Positions 44,030-52,410 of a DNA stretch of 64,000 bases are shown one piece after another. Origin of the DNA: JAJPHW01 sp963799065 (GTDB lineage: Bacteria > Acidobacteriota > Terriglobia > Terriglobales > Acidobacteriaceae). The translations under genes and the position numbers were made by a program. The notes under the pieces were generated by a model. The model was not told where the DNA came from, made no database searches, and worked only from the letters and a program-made list of their open reading frames with translations. The stretch spans positions 1 through 64,000 of the forward strand of contig CAWCVJ010000003.1 of the NCBI GenBank assembly GCA_963799065.1, in the 5' to 3' direction. Positions within the stretch are counted from its first letter, which is position 1. Every line of letters starts with the position of its first letter.

Positions 44030-44636
44030 CACCCGCCGAAGTCCCTCCGTCGCCATCCAGGGTTAAGTCTTCTACTGAGATGCCTGAGCATACCGCTGGA
44101 GTCCCTGGACATATCGAAGATGATCCAAACTGGAGCATCGGACCGGAAAAAGAGGAACTTGATGCCACTTCGATAGTAGTGCCAACCGATCCCGATAGTG
44201 GCACACCGTCTCCTGCTCCGATCAATCGCGTGTTGCTGGGTATTATCCACGTTGAAGGGATATAAATTGTGTTAGCCGGTAACAGGATGATCGATGCCGG
44301 TGGACTAACGATTCCGTACCACGGGCTTGGATTCGTCGAGTTGCAGGTTAGACTCGTGCCTGTGTTGCCGGGAAGGCCACGCGCATCGATTACTGCGGCG
44401 CTCGACAAACTGGCCAATATTCCATGCAGTACACCACAAATATTGAAGGCGGATCCGCCATATACGCTAGCATCAATGAAGTCCGGCGATGGAGTCGTGT
44501 TGCCGGACGAGTTGTATACCGCATTTTCCCCTTCTTGAGCTAACAGAGCCTGTGGCAAGATCGAGAGGCAGCCTAACATTACGACTGAAACCACCGTCTT
44601 AAATGAGAGTTGTTGAAGAAGTCTGCTGGATCTCAT
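44007..44636 (-). pseudogene. Secreted beta-helix (pectate-lyase-3-like) protein, 3' truncated by a REP element
   Basis: 209 residues, intact 5' end: AAGGAG before the ATG and a signal peptide (VVSVVMLGCLSILPQALLA). The mature part has the Pectate_lyase_3-type repeats VIDARGLPG, IILLPANTIYIPSTWIIPSNTRLIGAG and GISVEDLTLDGDGG. It should continue for several hundred residues, but the frame runs into the REP palindrome and ends at GGPLLRSL. A carbohydrate-binding or adhesive role is guessed. A fragment with similar composition lies beyond the REP/RAYT block. Confidence 0.65.
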
Positions 44637-44676
44637 GACACCTTTCTCCTTAATATGCTGTGATCGATGTTAGCAA

Positions 44677-46110
44677 CTATTGTCTAACTACAAATATGGT
44701 GCCACAGGCTTGAGAGTTACAGGTCGCGCCCGTACCTCCGTATTGCGTTGTTCCGTACAAGTTACCCTCTTTGTCAAAAATCAGAGGGGATGCCGGATCC
44801 TCTCCATCCGGGATGTTCCTGAATGTGTAGATGAGATCGAAACCGAATACATTCGATTGCCCAGATTGGCTCATTCGAAAAGCCGTACCCTTAGCATTCG
44901 TATTGGTTGGCATGCGCGTTGTCCCGTAAAGATTTCCGACAGCATCAAAGGTTAAGCGAGCCGCCGGATTCGAACCATCCCACCCGTCGCTGAAGATATG
45001 AAGCGTCTGCTCTGCCCAAGAATGTCCGTTCCCAAGAGGCTGCAACTCGAAAATCGTTCCAGCTGTGGTAAATCCCCCTGCGAATGCTGAGCCGAAAAGA
45101 TCACCGTTTGGCCCGAAGACAACTCCCGCATACGGAGCTGCTCCGTCCTGTCCGTTAAAACTGTGCAGAATCTCTTCTGACCAAGGTTGCCCTTGCTTGA
45201 CAGGTGGCACGAGTCTAAATACCGTCCCACAGCCCGGCCCGCCCTGCCCAACCCCCCAGCATTCTCCTCCAGCGAAACCGCCGTCCATGGTTGTTCCGTA
45301 GATGTTCCCGGCGGTATCGAAGATCAGTCCACCGTTGGGTGAGCCGCCATCGCCCGTTAGAACGCCTCGGGCGGTGCCCTTAAATCCGTACAGGGTCTGT
45401 GCCGTCCACGCGCTCCCCTTCTGCTGCGGCGGACTCAACTCGAAAATCGCACCGCAGTTTTGGTAGAAAATGTCGCAGGTCGTTCCGTACCCGCCGCCGA
45501 AGAAGGTTGCCCCATAAAGGTTTCCTGAACTATCGAAGGCCAAGTCACCCGCCGGAACATATCCCTCTTTCGGCGTTGGAAAGCTATAGAGCACTTGCTC
45601 GGTCCAAGTTCCACCCTTCTGCGCGGGCGGAGATAGCTCGTACACCGTCCCGCACCCCACCAAAATACCGAGCAGGACGCAATTGCCCGTGCCTCCGTAT
45701 CCGGTGGTGCCGTAAAGATTCCCCGCACTATCGATCACCAAGCCGCCGTAAGGCGAAGTACCGTCGTTGAACTTATTTCCCTTGAAAACGTAGAGCACCG
45801 TTTCCGTCCAGGGCTCCCCTTTCACCGCTGGCGGCGAAAGCTCATAGACCGTGCCACACTGCTGGATCGAAGGACACGAAGAGGAGCCGCCCTCCGCCGT
45901 CGCTCCGTAGAGATTTCCCGCAGTGTCAAATACAACTGCACCCACCGGCTGCGCTCCGTCGTTCGGCAACCCCTGAAAGCTATAGAGAACTTGCTCGTTA
46001 TGCGCTGTCGCGGACTGGGCCAAACTCCCCGGAACAATCGCAAAAGCTAACAACGCTGACACAACCCGCAGAAAACGCGTGGCCCAAAGAAGGATACTGT
46101 TCCCAATCAT
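44677..46110 (-). CDS. Secreted GloVer-repeat protein
   Basis: 477 residues from the ATG at 46110, behind GAGG. Signal peptide (VVSALLAFAIVPGSLA), then seven or eight repeats of about 55-70 residues, each with a GG-x-FDxxGNLYGTTxxGG core followed by CGTVYELSPP and a WTExVLYSFxG strand. This is the tandem 'GloVer' choice-of-anchor repeat family common in Acidobacteriota, probably a beta-propeller-like structure on the cell surface or released. Many repeats contain a Cys pair (QQCGTVYE, LVGCGTVY) that could form disulfides. No C-terminal anchor is seen. Confidence 0.85.
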   Translation of the reverse strand: MIGNSILLWATRFLRVVSALLAFAIVPGSLAQSATAHNEQVLYSFQGLPNDGAQPVGAVVFDTAGNLYGATAEGGSSSCPSIQQCGTVYELSPPAVKGEPWTETVLYVFKGNKFNDGTSPYGGLVIDSAGNLYGTTGYGGTGNCVLLGILVGCGTVYELSPPAQKGGTWTEQVLYSFPTPKEGYVPAGDLAFDSSGNLYGATFFGGGYGTTCDIFYQNCGAIFELSPPQQKGSAWTAQTLYGFKGTARGVLTGDGGSPNGGLIFDTAGNIYGTTMDGGFAGGECWGVGQGGPGCGTVFRLVPPVKQGQPWSEEILHSFNGQDGAAPYAGVVFGPNGDLFGSAFAGGFTTAGTIFELQPLGNGHSWAEQTLHIFSDGWDGSNPAARLTFDAVGNLYGTTRMPTNTNAKGTAFRMSQSGQSNVFGFDLIYTFRNIPDGEDPASPLIFDKEGNLYGTTQYGGTGATCNSQACGTIFVVRQ

Positions 46111-46193
46111 AAAAACCCTCACCGAATCGCTGCCCAAGTCCCGTTGCATCCGAAGAGCGTCGTACTGCCGGTGCCGGAAGTCTGTGAATATAT

Positions 46194-46816
46194 TGTAGTG
46201 CCTCCTGCAAAACTAGACACATGGGGCCGGGTTTAAAGTTAGGGTGAGGGCGAACCGGGCACGGGCTTCGTGCGGGGTTTGTCCGTGGAGTCCGCGATGC
46301 GGACGGTTGTGGTTGTACTCCTCGATCCAGCGGGCGATGCCGTGTCTGGCCTGATCGAGGTTCTGATATTCGTTGAGCCACACCTCCTCTTCTTTTAAGC
46401 TGCGATGAAAACGCTCGATGTAACTGTTGCCCTCGGGATGATTGTAGGCGGTGCGGCGATGCGTGATGCCCAGCCGATTCAGGGTTTCGACGTACCGCGC
46501 CGAAGTGAACTGAGTGCCGTTGTCCGTCGTTAAAGTCAAACCCGTTCCACGAGAGCCGAAAGGCAAACCCTGTAACACGGCGTGATCGAGCGCGGCCAGC
46601 GCTTCTTCGCTGCGACAGCGAACACTCAAGTCCCAGCCCAGGATTTCGCGAGTGCAGCAATCGATCACCGAGACCAGGTACGACCAGCCGACGCTGGGTC
46701 CGGCCCAGACCTTGGTCATGTCCGACTGCCACACGAGATTCGGATACAGCGCTTCCACCTTGCCCCAGTCCTTTCGGCGCGTATGATCGTGTCCAGTTCT
46801 AGAGGGGTGCACTACA
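46194..46816 (-). mobile_element. Internally deleted IS3-like insertion sequence
   Basis: About 623 bases bounded by imperfect inverted repeats: TGTAGTGCCTCCTGCAAAAC-type at 46194-46219 and its inverse at 46790-46816 (TGTAGTGCACCCCTCTAGAA when read inward), both starting TGTAGTGC. Inside is only the DDE part of orfB. No orfA, no N-terminal part of orfB, no matching target-site duplication. It lies just upstream of the GloVer gene. Confidence 0.75.
46213..46789 (-). pseudogene. IS3-family transposase OrfB fragment (rve integrase core)
   Basis: About 190 codons with all three catalytic acids: WQSDMTKVW (D), LTTDNGTQF (D), and NSYIERFHRSLKEEEVW (E). The usual ~90-residue N-terminal HTH_21 region is missing, with coding sequence beginning directly at the right inverted repeat. 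The frame continues open through that repeat to a GTG at 46812, so a short protein could be made, but transposition in cis is unlikely. Confidence 0.85.
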
Positions 46817-47251
46817 TCCTCGTCCGGGGTAGTGTACTCTGCTGCTCATCTGCCAGTGCTCTTGCCATTTGAAAGCCAGCAATGTCAAGGGTCGTTTTTA
46901 ACGACCTGCTCAGCGGAATTGTGGGAGGCTTCCCTGGATTGGGCATACGGGACCGTCACGGTATCGGGAACGGTCGGCAATCGTCCTCCTGTGACCACGG
47001 GTGACCCTGCGCATCAGACAGCGATCAGCGATTTCTTGGCCGGTCTGCCTGCGCCTACGAGCCTGCATAACAACATGTCCTCGACTGCAGATCAGTACTG
47101 AGTCGTCCATCGTCGTTGCGCCACGCGCGTCCGGCCTCCGCAAACGGAATTTGTATTCGCTGGCAAATGGGGTAGCCCGAAATAATCGGGGAAAAGACCA
47201 GCGAACCCAGGTAGGCTCAGCCGCGCCCGCGAGAGTTATAATGCCATTAGC
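46817..47251. other. Intergenic stretch between IS remnant and greA
   Basis: About 435 bases. A plus-strand frame at 46832-47101 ends with a Thr/Ser/Gly-rich sequence (GTVTVSGTVGNRPPVTTGD) that could be the tail of a lost secreted-protein gene, but there is no start signal and no family match I can name. The last 20 bases hold a TATAAT at 47237-47242. Confidence 0.35.
47237..47242 (+). promoter_or_regulatory. Possible -10 box of greA
   Basis: TATAAT ten bases before the GTG start of greA, with no good -35 at 17 bases. If used, transcription would begin within a few bases of the start codon, giving an almost leaderless mRNA, which agrees with the lack of a ribosome-binding site. Confidence 0.35.
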
Positions 47252-47731
47252 GTGACTGAACTCATCAAAAAGAAGCTGCAGGACGAAATTAACGCGCTCG
47301 AGCATGAGCTTGTCCACGAGCTTCCTAAAGAAATAAAGAAGGCGGCGGCGCTCGGCGACCTCAGCGAAAACGCCGAGTACCACATGGCCAAGCAGCGCCA
47401 GGAGTTCGTCAAAGCGCGCCTGCGCCAGCTGGGGCGCCGCATCGCCGACCTATCCATGGTCAACATGAGCAACATTCCTCATGACCGCGTCGGCCTCGGC
47501 TCGACGGTGAAGGTTCACGACAACACCAAGAATTCCGAAGTGGAATACAAGCTGGTGACCAGTGAGGAGTCCGATGTGACCATCGGAAAAATTTCCACCA
47601 CATCGCCGATCGGACGCGCGTTGCTCAATAAGAAAGTCGGAGACACGGCAACTTTTGTGACGCCCAACGGCGCACGCGAAATGGAAATCCTTAGCCTGAT
47701 CACCATCCACGATCAGCCGGAGGCGGTTTGA
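47252..47731 (+). CDS. greA: Transcript cleavage factor GreA
   Basis: 159 residues. The N-terminal coiled coil (LQDEINALEHELVHELPKEIKKAAALGDLSENAEY) carries the acidic tip residues (D and E in GDLSENAEY) that reach the RNA polymerase active site; the C-terminal FKBP-like domain has GRALLNKKVGDTATFVTPNG. GTG start. The stop overlaps the TTG of the next gene. Confidence 0.94.
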   Translation: MTELIKKKLQDEINALEHELVHELPKEIKKAAALGDLSENAEYHMAKQRQEFVKARLRQLGRRIADLSMVNMSNIPHDRVGLGSTVKVHDNTKNSEVEYKLVTSEESDVTIGKISTTSPIGRALLNKKVGDTATFVTPNGAREMEILSLITIHDQPEAV

Positions 47732-48435
47732 GCAAAGCGGCAACGTCGAGCGCGCTGGCGTCTGCAACGCAATCGGCTTCGTCCGTAGAATCGCAGTCTA
47801 CTCGGCCCGCCACTTGGACCTCCGTCTTCGGACGCGGCTGCGGCTGGCTGCTTGACCACATCGTCCGCTGGCTGGCGCTCTCGCGCATCAATCCCAACGT
47901 GCTCACGTTTATGGGATTGGTGGTCAACACTTGGGCCGCGATCCTCTTTGGACGCGCCAATGCCGACTCCCAGCAACGCCTCTTCTTTTACGCGGGCCTC
48001 GTCATCATCTTCTCCGGCTTCTTCGATCTAGTCGATGGCCAGGTCGCCCGCGCCACCAACCGCGTCACCCGCTTCGGAGCTTTCTTCGACTCGGTGGTCG
48101 ACCGCTACAGCGACGCCTCGCAATTCCTGGGACTGCTCGTCTTCTACTCGCGCGGGGACCGCTTCTTTTACGTCGTGCTCGCCGCCTTTTGCATGATCAG
48201 CGCCATCATGGTCAGCTACACCCGCGCCCGCGCCGAATCGTTAATTGGCTCCTGCCGCGTTGGCTTCATGGAACGCCCGGAGCGCCTCGTCCTGGTCATC
48301 ATCGGTGCGCTGTTCAACCGCATGGCTCCGGTGCTCTGGCTCATCGCGATCTTGTCGACGATCACAGTCATCCACCGCATGCGCTACACCTGGACCCGCA
48401 CCCAGGACGCTCCGCCGTTAACCCAAGCCGCGTAG
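47728..48435 (+). CDS. CDP-alcohol phosphatidyltransferase family protein
   Basis: 235 residues, about six membrane segments. The full catalytic signature is seen at about residue 106: DGQVAR, eight residues, GAFFDSVVDR (DG-x2-AR-x8-G-x3-D-x3-D). Uses a CDP-activated lipid and an alcohol; the alcohol could be inositol phosphate, glycerol phosphate or another. The TTG start overlaps the greA stop (TTGA), so it is coupled to greA. The polar N-terminal ~35 residues are not conserved in the family. Confidence 0.9.
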   Translation: MSKAATSSALASATQSASSVESQSTRPATWTSVFGRGCGWLLDHIVRWLALSRINPNVLTFMGLVVNTWAAILFGRANADSQQRLFFYAGLVIIFSGFFDLVDGQVARATNRVTRFGAFFDSVVDRYSDASQFLGLLVFYSRGDRFFYVVLAAFCMISAIMVSYTRARAESLIGSCRVGFMERPERLVLVIIGALFNRMAPVLWLIAILSTITVIHRMRYTWTRTQDAPPLTQAA

Positions 48436-48506
48436 ATTTCGGAGCGTCGTTACAGGCGTCCACCCCTCACCTGATATTCTGATTGTCGAAATAGTTAACT
48501 GAAATC

Positions 48507-49418
48507 ATGCCTATAAGTCCGGTTTTAGTCGTTCATGGCGGCGCGTGGGACATGCCCGACGACGCGGTCGAAGCCCATCTTCGTGGCGTGCGCGCCGCAC
48601 TCGCTGCGGGTTGGAGCATCCTCGAGCGCGGCGGGACGGCCCTTGACGCCGTTGAAGCGGCCATCGTCGTGATGGAGGACGACGAGACCTTCGACGCCGG
48701 CCGCGGTAGCTTCCTCACCCGCGACGGCCGCGTGCAGCTCGACGCCCTCATCATGGACGGGGCCACGCTCCGCGCAGGCGGCGTGGGCTGCGTCGAGCAC
48801 ATCGCCAATCCGGTGCGGGCCGCGCGCATGGTGCTCAGCGAAAGCCCGCATGTTTACTTCGTGGCAGAAGGCGCCGAGAGGTTCGCCGCCGAACATGGTA
48901 TAGCCCTCTGCAACAATCGAGATTTGGTCATTCCCCGCGAGGTCGAGCGCCTGCGGGAATATCAGGCCCAAGGTGAACAGCACGGCAACGACCTGTTCGC
49001 GCCCGCGGTCTCGCACGACACAGTCGGCGCCGTTGCCCTCGATCGCGACGGTAACATTGCCGCCGCCACCTCCACCGGAGGCACACTCAACAAGGCTCCC
49101 GGACGCCTCGGCGATTCGTCCTTGATCGGCTGCGGCTGCTATGCCGACAACGCGACCGCCGCGGTCTCCACCACAGGATGGGGTGAGCCCATCATGAAGC
49201 TGGTGCTGGCGAAGTGGGCGGCCGATCATGTGGCAGGAGCAGGAACCCCGGAACAAGTCGCCAGCGCAGCCATGGACTATTTGCAGGCTCGGCTCAACGG
49301 ACACGGCGGCATCATCGTCCTCGACGCGCAAGGCCGCTTTGGGATCGCGCACAACACGCCGCGTATGGCCTGGGCAGTTCGAAGCGCAACGGAAGAGTCC
49401 GCAGGCGTGAAGGTATGA
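48507..49418 (+). CDS. Isoaspartyl peptidase/L-asparaginase (Ntn hydrolase)
   Basis: 303 residues. VLVVHGGAWDMPDD begins the family; the autocleavage/catalytic site is HDTVGAVALDRDGN with Thr172 becoming the new N-terminus. GDSSLIGCGCYADN and STTGWGE follow in the beta subunit. Removes isoaspartyl residues from damaged peptides and may hydrolyse asparagine. There is no signal peptide, so it should be cytoplasmic. Confidence 0.94.
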   Translation: MPISPVLVVHGGAWDMPDDAVEAHLRGVRAALAAGWSILERGGTALDAVEAAIVVMEDDETFDAGRGSFLTRDGRVQLDALIMDGATLRAGGVGCVEHIANPVRAARMVLSESPHVYFVAEGAERFAAEHGIALCNNRDLVIPREVERLREYQAQGEQHGNDLFAPAVSHDTVGAVALDRDGNIAAATSTGGTLNKAPGRLGDSSLIGCGCYADNATAAVSTTGWGEPIMKLVLAKWAADHVAGAGTPEQVASAAMDYLQARLNGHGGIIVLDAQGRFGIAHNTPRMAWAVRSATEESAGVKV

Positions 49419-49482
49419 TTTCCGATTCGATCGACGGTTCAATCTCTCTGTCGCCAAGCTGCTAAAATCCTCATAACCGCGC

Positions 49483-49572
49483 GGAGGGATGTGTGAGCGG
49501 TTGAAACAGGCGGTCTTGAAAACCGCTGTGCCTGAAAGGGTACCGGGGGTTCGAATCCCTCTCCCTCCGCCA
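49483..49572 (+). tRNA. tRNA-Ser (anticodon TGA)
   Basis: Class II tRNA with acceptor arms GGAGGGA/TCCCTCC, anticodon stem GCGGT/ACCGC around loop CTTGAAA (anticodon TGA), long variable arm, T loop GGTTCGAATCC, encoded GCCA. 90 nt. A TAAAAT at 49463-49468 could be its -10 box. Confidence 0.93.
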
Positions 49573-49590
49573 TGGCGATTCGCCTTCATC

Positions 49591-50988
49591 ATGCGCGCTT
49601 TTGACGCCGAGAATCGGCTGCAACACTTCACCTATCCCGCTTTCTTGATGTTGAGTTGTTTGATGGCCGCCTACGCCATCCTGCGCCTTCCTGGATATCT
49701 CACCGATGCCGAGTTCCTCGGAAGCCTGATTTTTTTACAAATCATGGCGGCCGTGCTTTGGCGCTTTGAAGTCAGGTTTTTCCCGTTCATGATGTTGACG
49801 TTTCTTGTCGCGGGGACGAACGTGCCGGGATTGCGTGGGCCCGCAGGCTCGGCGCGGTGGGCGATTCTGGCCGCGGGCGCCTGCGGGGGGCTGCTCCTCT
49901 ACCTGAGAAAGAAGCCCTTCCGTTTACGGGGGTTCCACTTAGTGGCCGCCTTCGCGGCGCTCGCAGCCCTGGCTTCGGCGATGGTTTCGGCGTTCGCGGG
50001 GGCGTCCGCCCTCAAAGCTGTCAGCCTGCTATTGCTCTTTCTCTATGGAAGTTTCGGCGCTCGTCTGGCCGTGGCGGGGCACGAAGAGACCTTTTTCAAT
50101 CAGTTGCTGCTGAGCGGAGAGCTCTTGGTTTACGCATCGATCATCCTTTATTTTGGGCTGCATGTCGAGTGGTTTGGAAATCCGAACTCGCTGGGCGCGG
50201 TCATGGGAGTGTTCGCGATTCCGCTGCTGCAATGGGGGGCCTTGCGCACAACGGAACGCGGGCCTCGCCTTCGACTCAGTTTCGCTCTCGCTCTGGCATG
50301 GGTGCTGCTTCTGGCGAGCTATGCCCGGGCTGGGATTTTAGCCGCTATTTTGGCCTCGATTTTTCTTTGTGTGGGATTGCGGAGATACAGATTTCTGCTT
50401 CAGCTTTCGGCGTTCGTCATCTTATGCGGTCTTCTCGTCAGTACCCTATTTCCTCGTTACAGCGAATCGAGTTCTTCGCTGGCGGCGTTTGTTTATAAAG
50501 GACGGGAAAACCACGACTTCATGGAGTCGCGGAAGTCTCCGTGGGAAGAAACCATGCAATCGGTCGAGGCGCACCCCTGGCTGGGTACGGGTTTCGGAAC
50601 CAGCGATACCGGCGAGACTGCCAGCGGCGAGAAGGCCGCCCCCGGAACCAAAACAACCGTAGGCGCCCGCGAGCATGGCAATAGCTATCTGGAAATCATC
50701 GAGTGGGTGGGAGTTTTGGGTATCGTTCCTTTTGCGGTCATCTTGATTACGTTGATCGTCAGCGTGGCCAGGGTCTTGCGGCGGATGCGCAGCGGACATC
50801 TCTCAGCCTCGCCGGCCGCCTTGTTGGCGGCATGCGTCGGCGCCGGCCTGCTGCACGCCTTCTTCGAGGATTGGCTGTTCGCGCCGGGCAGCTATCTATG
50901 TGTTTTTCTGTGGACGATGGCATTTCTGCTGCAAGACTCGGTCACCACGTCTGCCAAGAAAGCTGAGACCTATTCGCTGGTAAAGTAG
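49591..50988 (+). CDS. O-antigen ligase (Wzy_C) family membrane protein
   Basis: 465 residues, ten or more membrane segments. The family block is the large loop near the C-terminus (about 300-375) with SVEAHPWLGTGFGTSD and AREHGNSYLEIIEWVGVLG, where the conserved His of O-antigen ligases and polymerases lies. It could join or polymerise surface polysaccharide; no other glycan genes are close. The ATG at 49591 is 19 bases beyond the tRNA-Ser end. Its 3' end overlaps that of convergent glgC by 19 bases. Confidence 0.84.
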   Translation: MRAFDAENRLQHFTYPAFLMLSCLMAAYAILRLPGYLTDAEFLGSLIFLQIMAAVLWRFEVRFFPFMMLTFLVAGTNVPGLRGPAGSARWAILAAGACGGLLLYLRKKPFRLRGFHLVAAFAALAALASAMVSAFAGASALKAVSLLLLFLYGSFGARLAVAGHEETFFNQLLLSGELLVYASIILYFGLHVEWFGNPNSLGAVMGVFAIPLLQWGALRTTERGPRLRLSFALALAWVLLLASYARAGILAAILASIFLCVGLRRYRFLLQLSAFVILCGLLVSTLFPRYSESSSSLAAFVYKGRENHDFMESRKSPWEETMQSVEAHPWLGTGFGTSDTGETASGEKAAPGTKTTVGAREHGNSYLEIIEWVGVLGIVPFAVILITLIVSVARVLRRMRSGHLSASPAALLAACVGAGLLHAFFEDWLFAPGSYLCVFLWTMAFLLQDSVTTSAKKAETYSLVK

Positions 50989-52220
50989 TCCACGTTCACC
51001 GGGTTTTCGAAGAGGGAGTAGTCCCGGGTCACGACCGTGATTCCGGTTTCGGTTACGAAGTAGCGCTGGCGGTCGGCCTCGGGGTCGAAGCCGATGGTGG
51101 TGCCTTCGGGAATGTGAACGTCGCGGTCGATGATGGCTTTGCGAATGCGGCAGTGCCGTCCTACGTTGACGTGGCTGAAGAGGATGCTGGCGTCGATGTC
51201 GCTGTAGGAATTAACGCGCACGTCGGGCGAAAGTACGCTGTTGCGCACCGAGCTACCGGAGATGATGCAGCCTTGGGAGACGATGGAATCGAGCGCAGTT
51301 CCAGTGCGTCCGCTCTCGGCGAAGACGAATTTTGCCGGCGGATACTGTCGCTGATACGTGCGAATGGGCCAGTCGGAATCGTACAAGTTGAATACCGGCG
51401 ATACCGAAACGATATCCATATTGGCTTCGTAGAACGCCTCGAGCGTGCCCACATCGCGCCAGTACAGCGCTTCCTTCTTGTTCTCGTCGACGAAGTCGAA
51501 GGAGTAGACGCGAAAGTTGTCCATCATCTTGGGCAGGATGTCTTTGCCGAAATCGTGGCTTGAGGTCGTGTCTTCGGCATCTTTCAACAAAATCGGAATC
51601 AGTACATCGGTGTTGAAAATGTAAATGCCCATCGACGCGGAAACTTTATTCGGATTGTAGGGCGACCGCAATTCCGTGCTGGCGGGCTTTTCCAGAAATC
51701 CGATCACGCGATTGTCTTTGTCGACGTCGATGACCCCGAACCGCTTCACTTCCTCGGGATCGATCTGTATCGTTGCCAGCGTGGCGTCCGCCCCGGAATC
51801 CTGGTGCTGCTTGAGCATCCGGCCATAATTCATCTTATAAATATGGTCGCCGGAGAGGATCAGCACATGCTTGGGCTGCTCCGAGCCGATGGAGTAAATG
51901 TTCTGATAGACCGCATCGGCGGTGCCTTGATACCACTTCTCGCTGACACGCTTCATCGGCGGCAGCACTTCGATGAACTCGCCGACCTCGCTGCCGAAAA
52001 TGTTCCAGCCCTCGCGAATGTGGCGATTGAGCGACAGCGCTTTGTACTGCGTGAGAATGTAAACCCGGCGCAGATCGGAGTTGACGCAGTTGGAAAGGGT
52101 GACGTCGATGATGCGATAAATGCCGCCGAAGGTGACCGCAGGCTTGGCGCGATCGCGCGTAAGCGGAAAAAGGCGTTCGCCTGCGCCGCCCGCCAGCAAA
52201 ACTCCCAGTGTGTCTTTCAT
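50970..52220 (-). CDS. glgC: Glucose-1-phosphate adenylyltransferase
   Basis: 416 residues. Makes ADP-glucose for glycogen synthesis. LLAGGAGERLFPLTRDRAKP (catalytic loop), GTADAVYQNIYSI, SGDHIYKMNY, and the left-handed beta-helix C-terminal domain (VSQGCIISGSSVRNSVLSPD) are all seen. No glgA or glgB nearby. Usual length. Confidence 0.95.
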   Translation of the reverse strand: MKDTLGVLLAGGAGERLFPLTRDRAKPAVTFGGIYRIIDVTLSNCVNSDLRRVYILTQYKALSLNRHIREGWNIFGSEVGEFIEVLPPMKRVSEKWYQGTADAVYQNIYSIGSEQPKHVLILSGDHIYKMNYGRMLKQHQDSGADATLATIQIDPEEVKRFGVIDVDKDNRVIGFLEKPASTELRSPYNPNKVSASMGIYIFNTDVLIPILLKDAEDTTSSHDFGKDILPKMMDNFRVYSFDFVDENKKEALYWRDVGTLEAFYEANMDIVSVSPVFNLYDSDWPIRTYQRQYPPAKFVFAESGRTGTALDSIVSQGCIISGSSVRNSVLSPDVRVNSYSDIDASILFSHVNVGRHCRIRKAIIDRDVHIPEGTTIGFDPEADRQRYFVTETGITVVTRDYSLFENPVNVDYFTSE

Positions 52221-52410
52221 CTTTTATCCGTTCGCTCCGAGTGCGAATGCTTAGGATGACGATCTCAGCGGTATGGGATGCTCCGCAGCCGAAAAAGCAA
52301 CATAGGCGGCGCAAACAACTATCGAAGCTCGCGATAACCGCGACGACGTGGAAATACTAGCACAGCGACGGCGGGGCGGGGCGCGAGTTATGCCAATCCA
52401 GTTGGCTCAA

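Noticed and set aside
46832..47101. 89-codon frame before greA
   Set aside because: No start signal or recognisable family; kept only as a possible remnant in the intergenic note.
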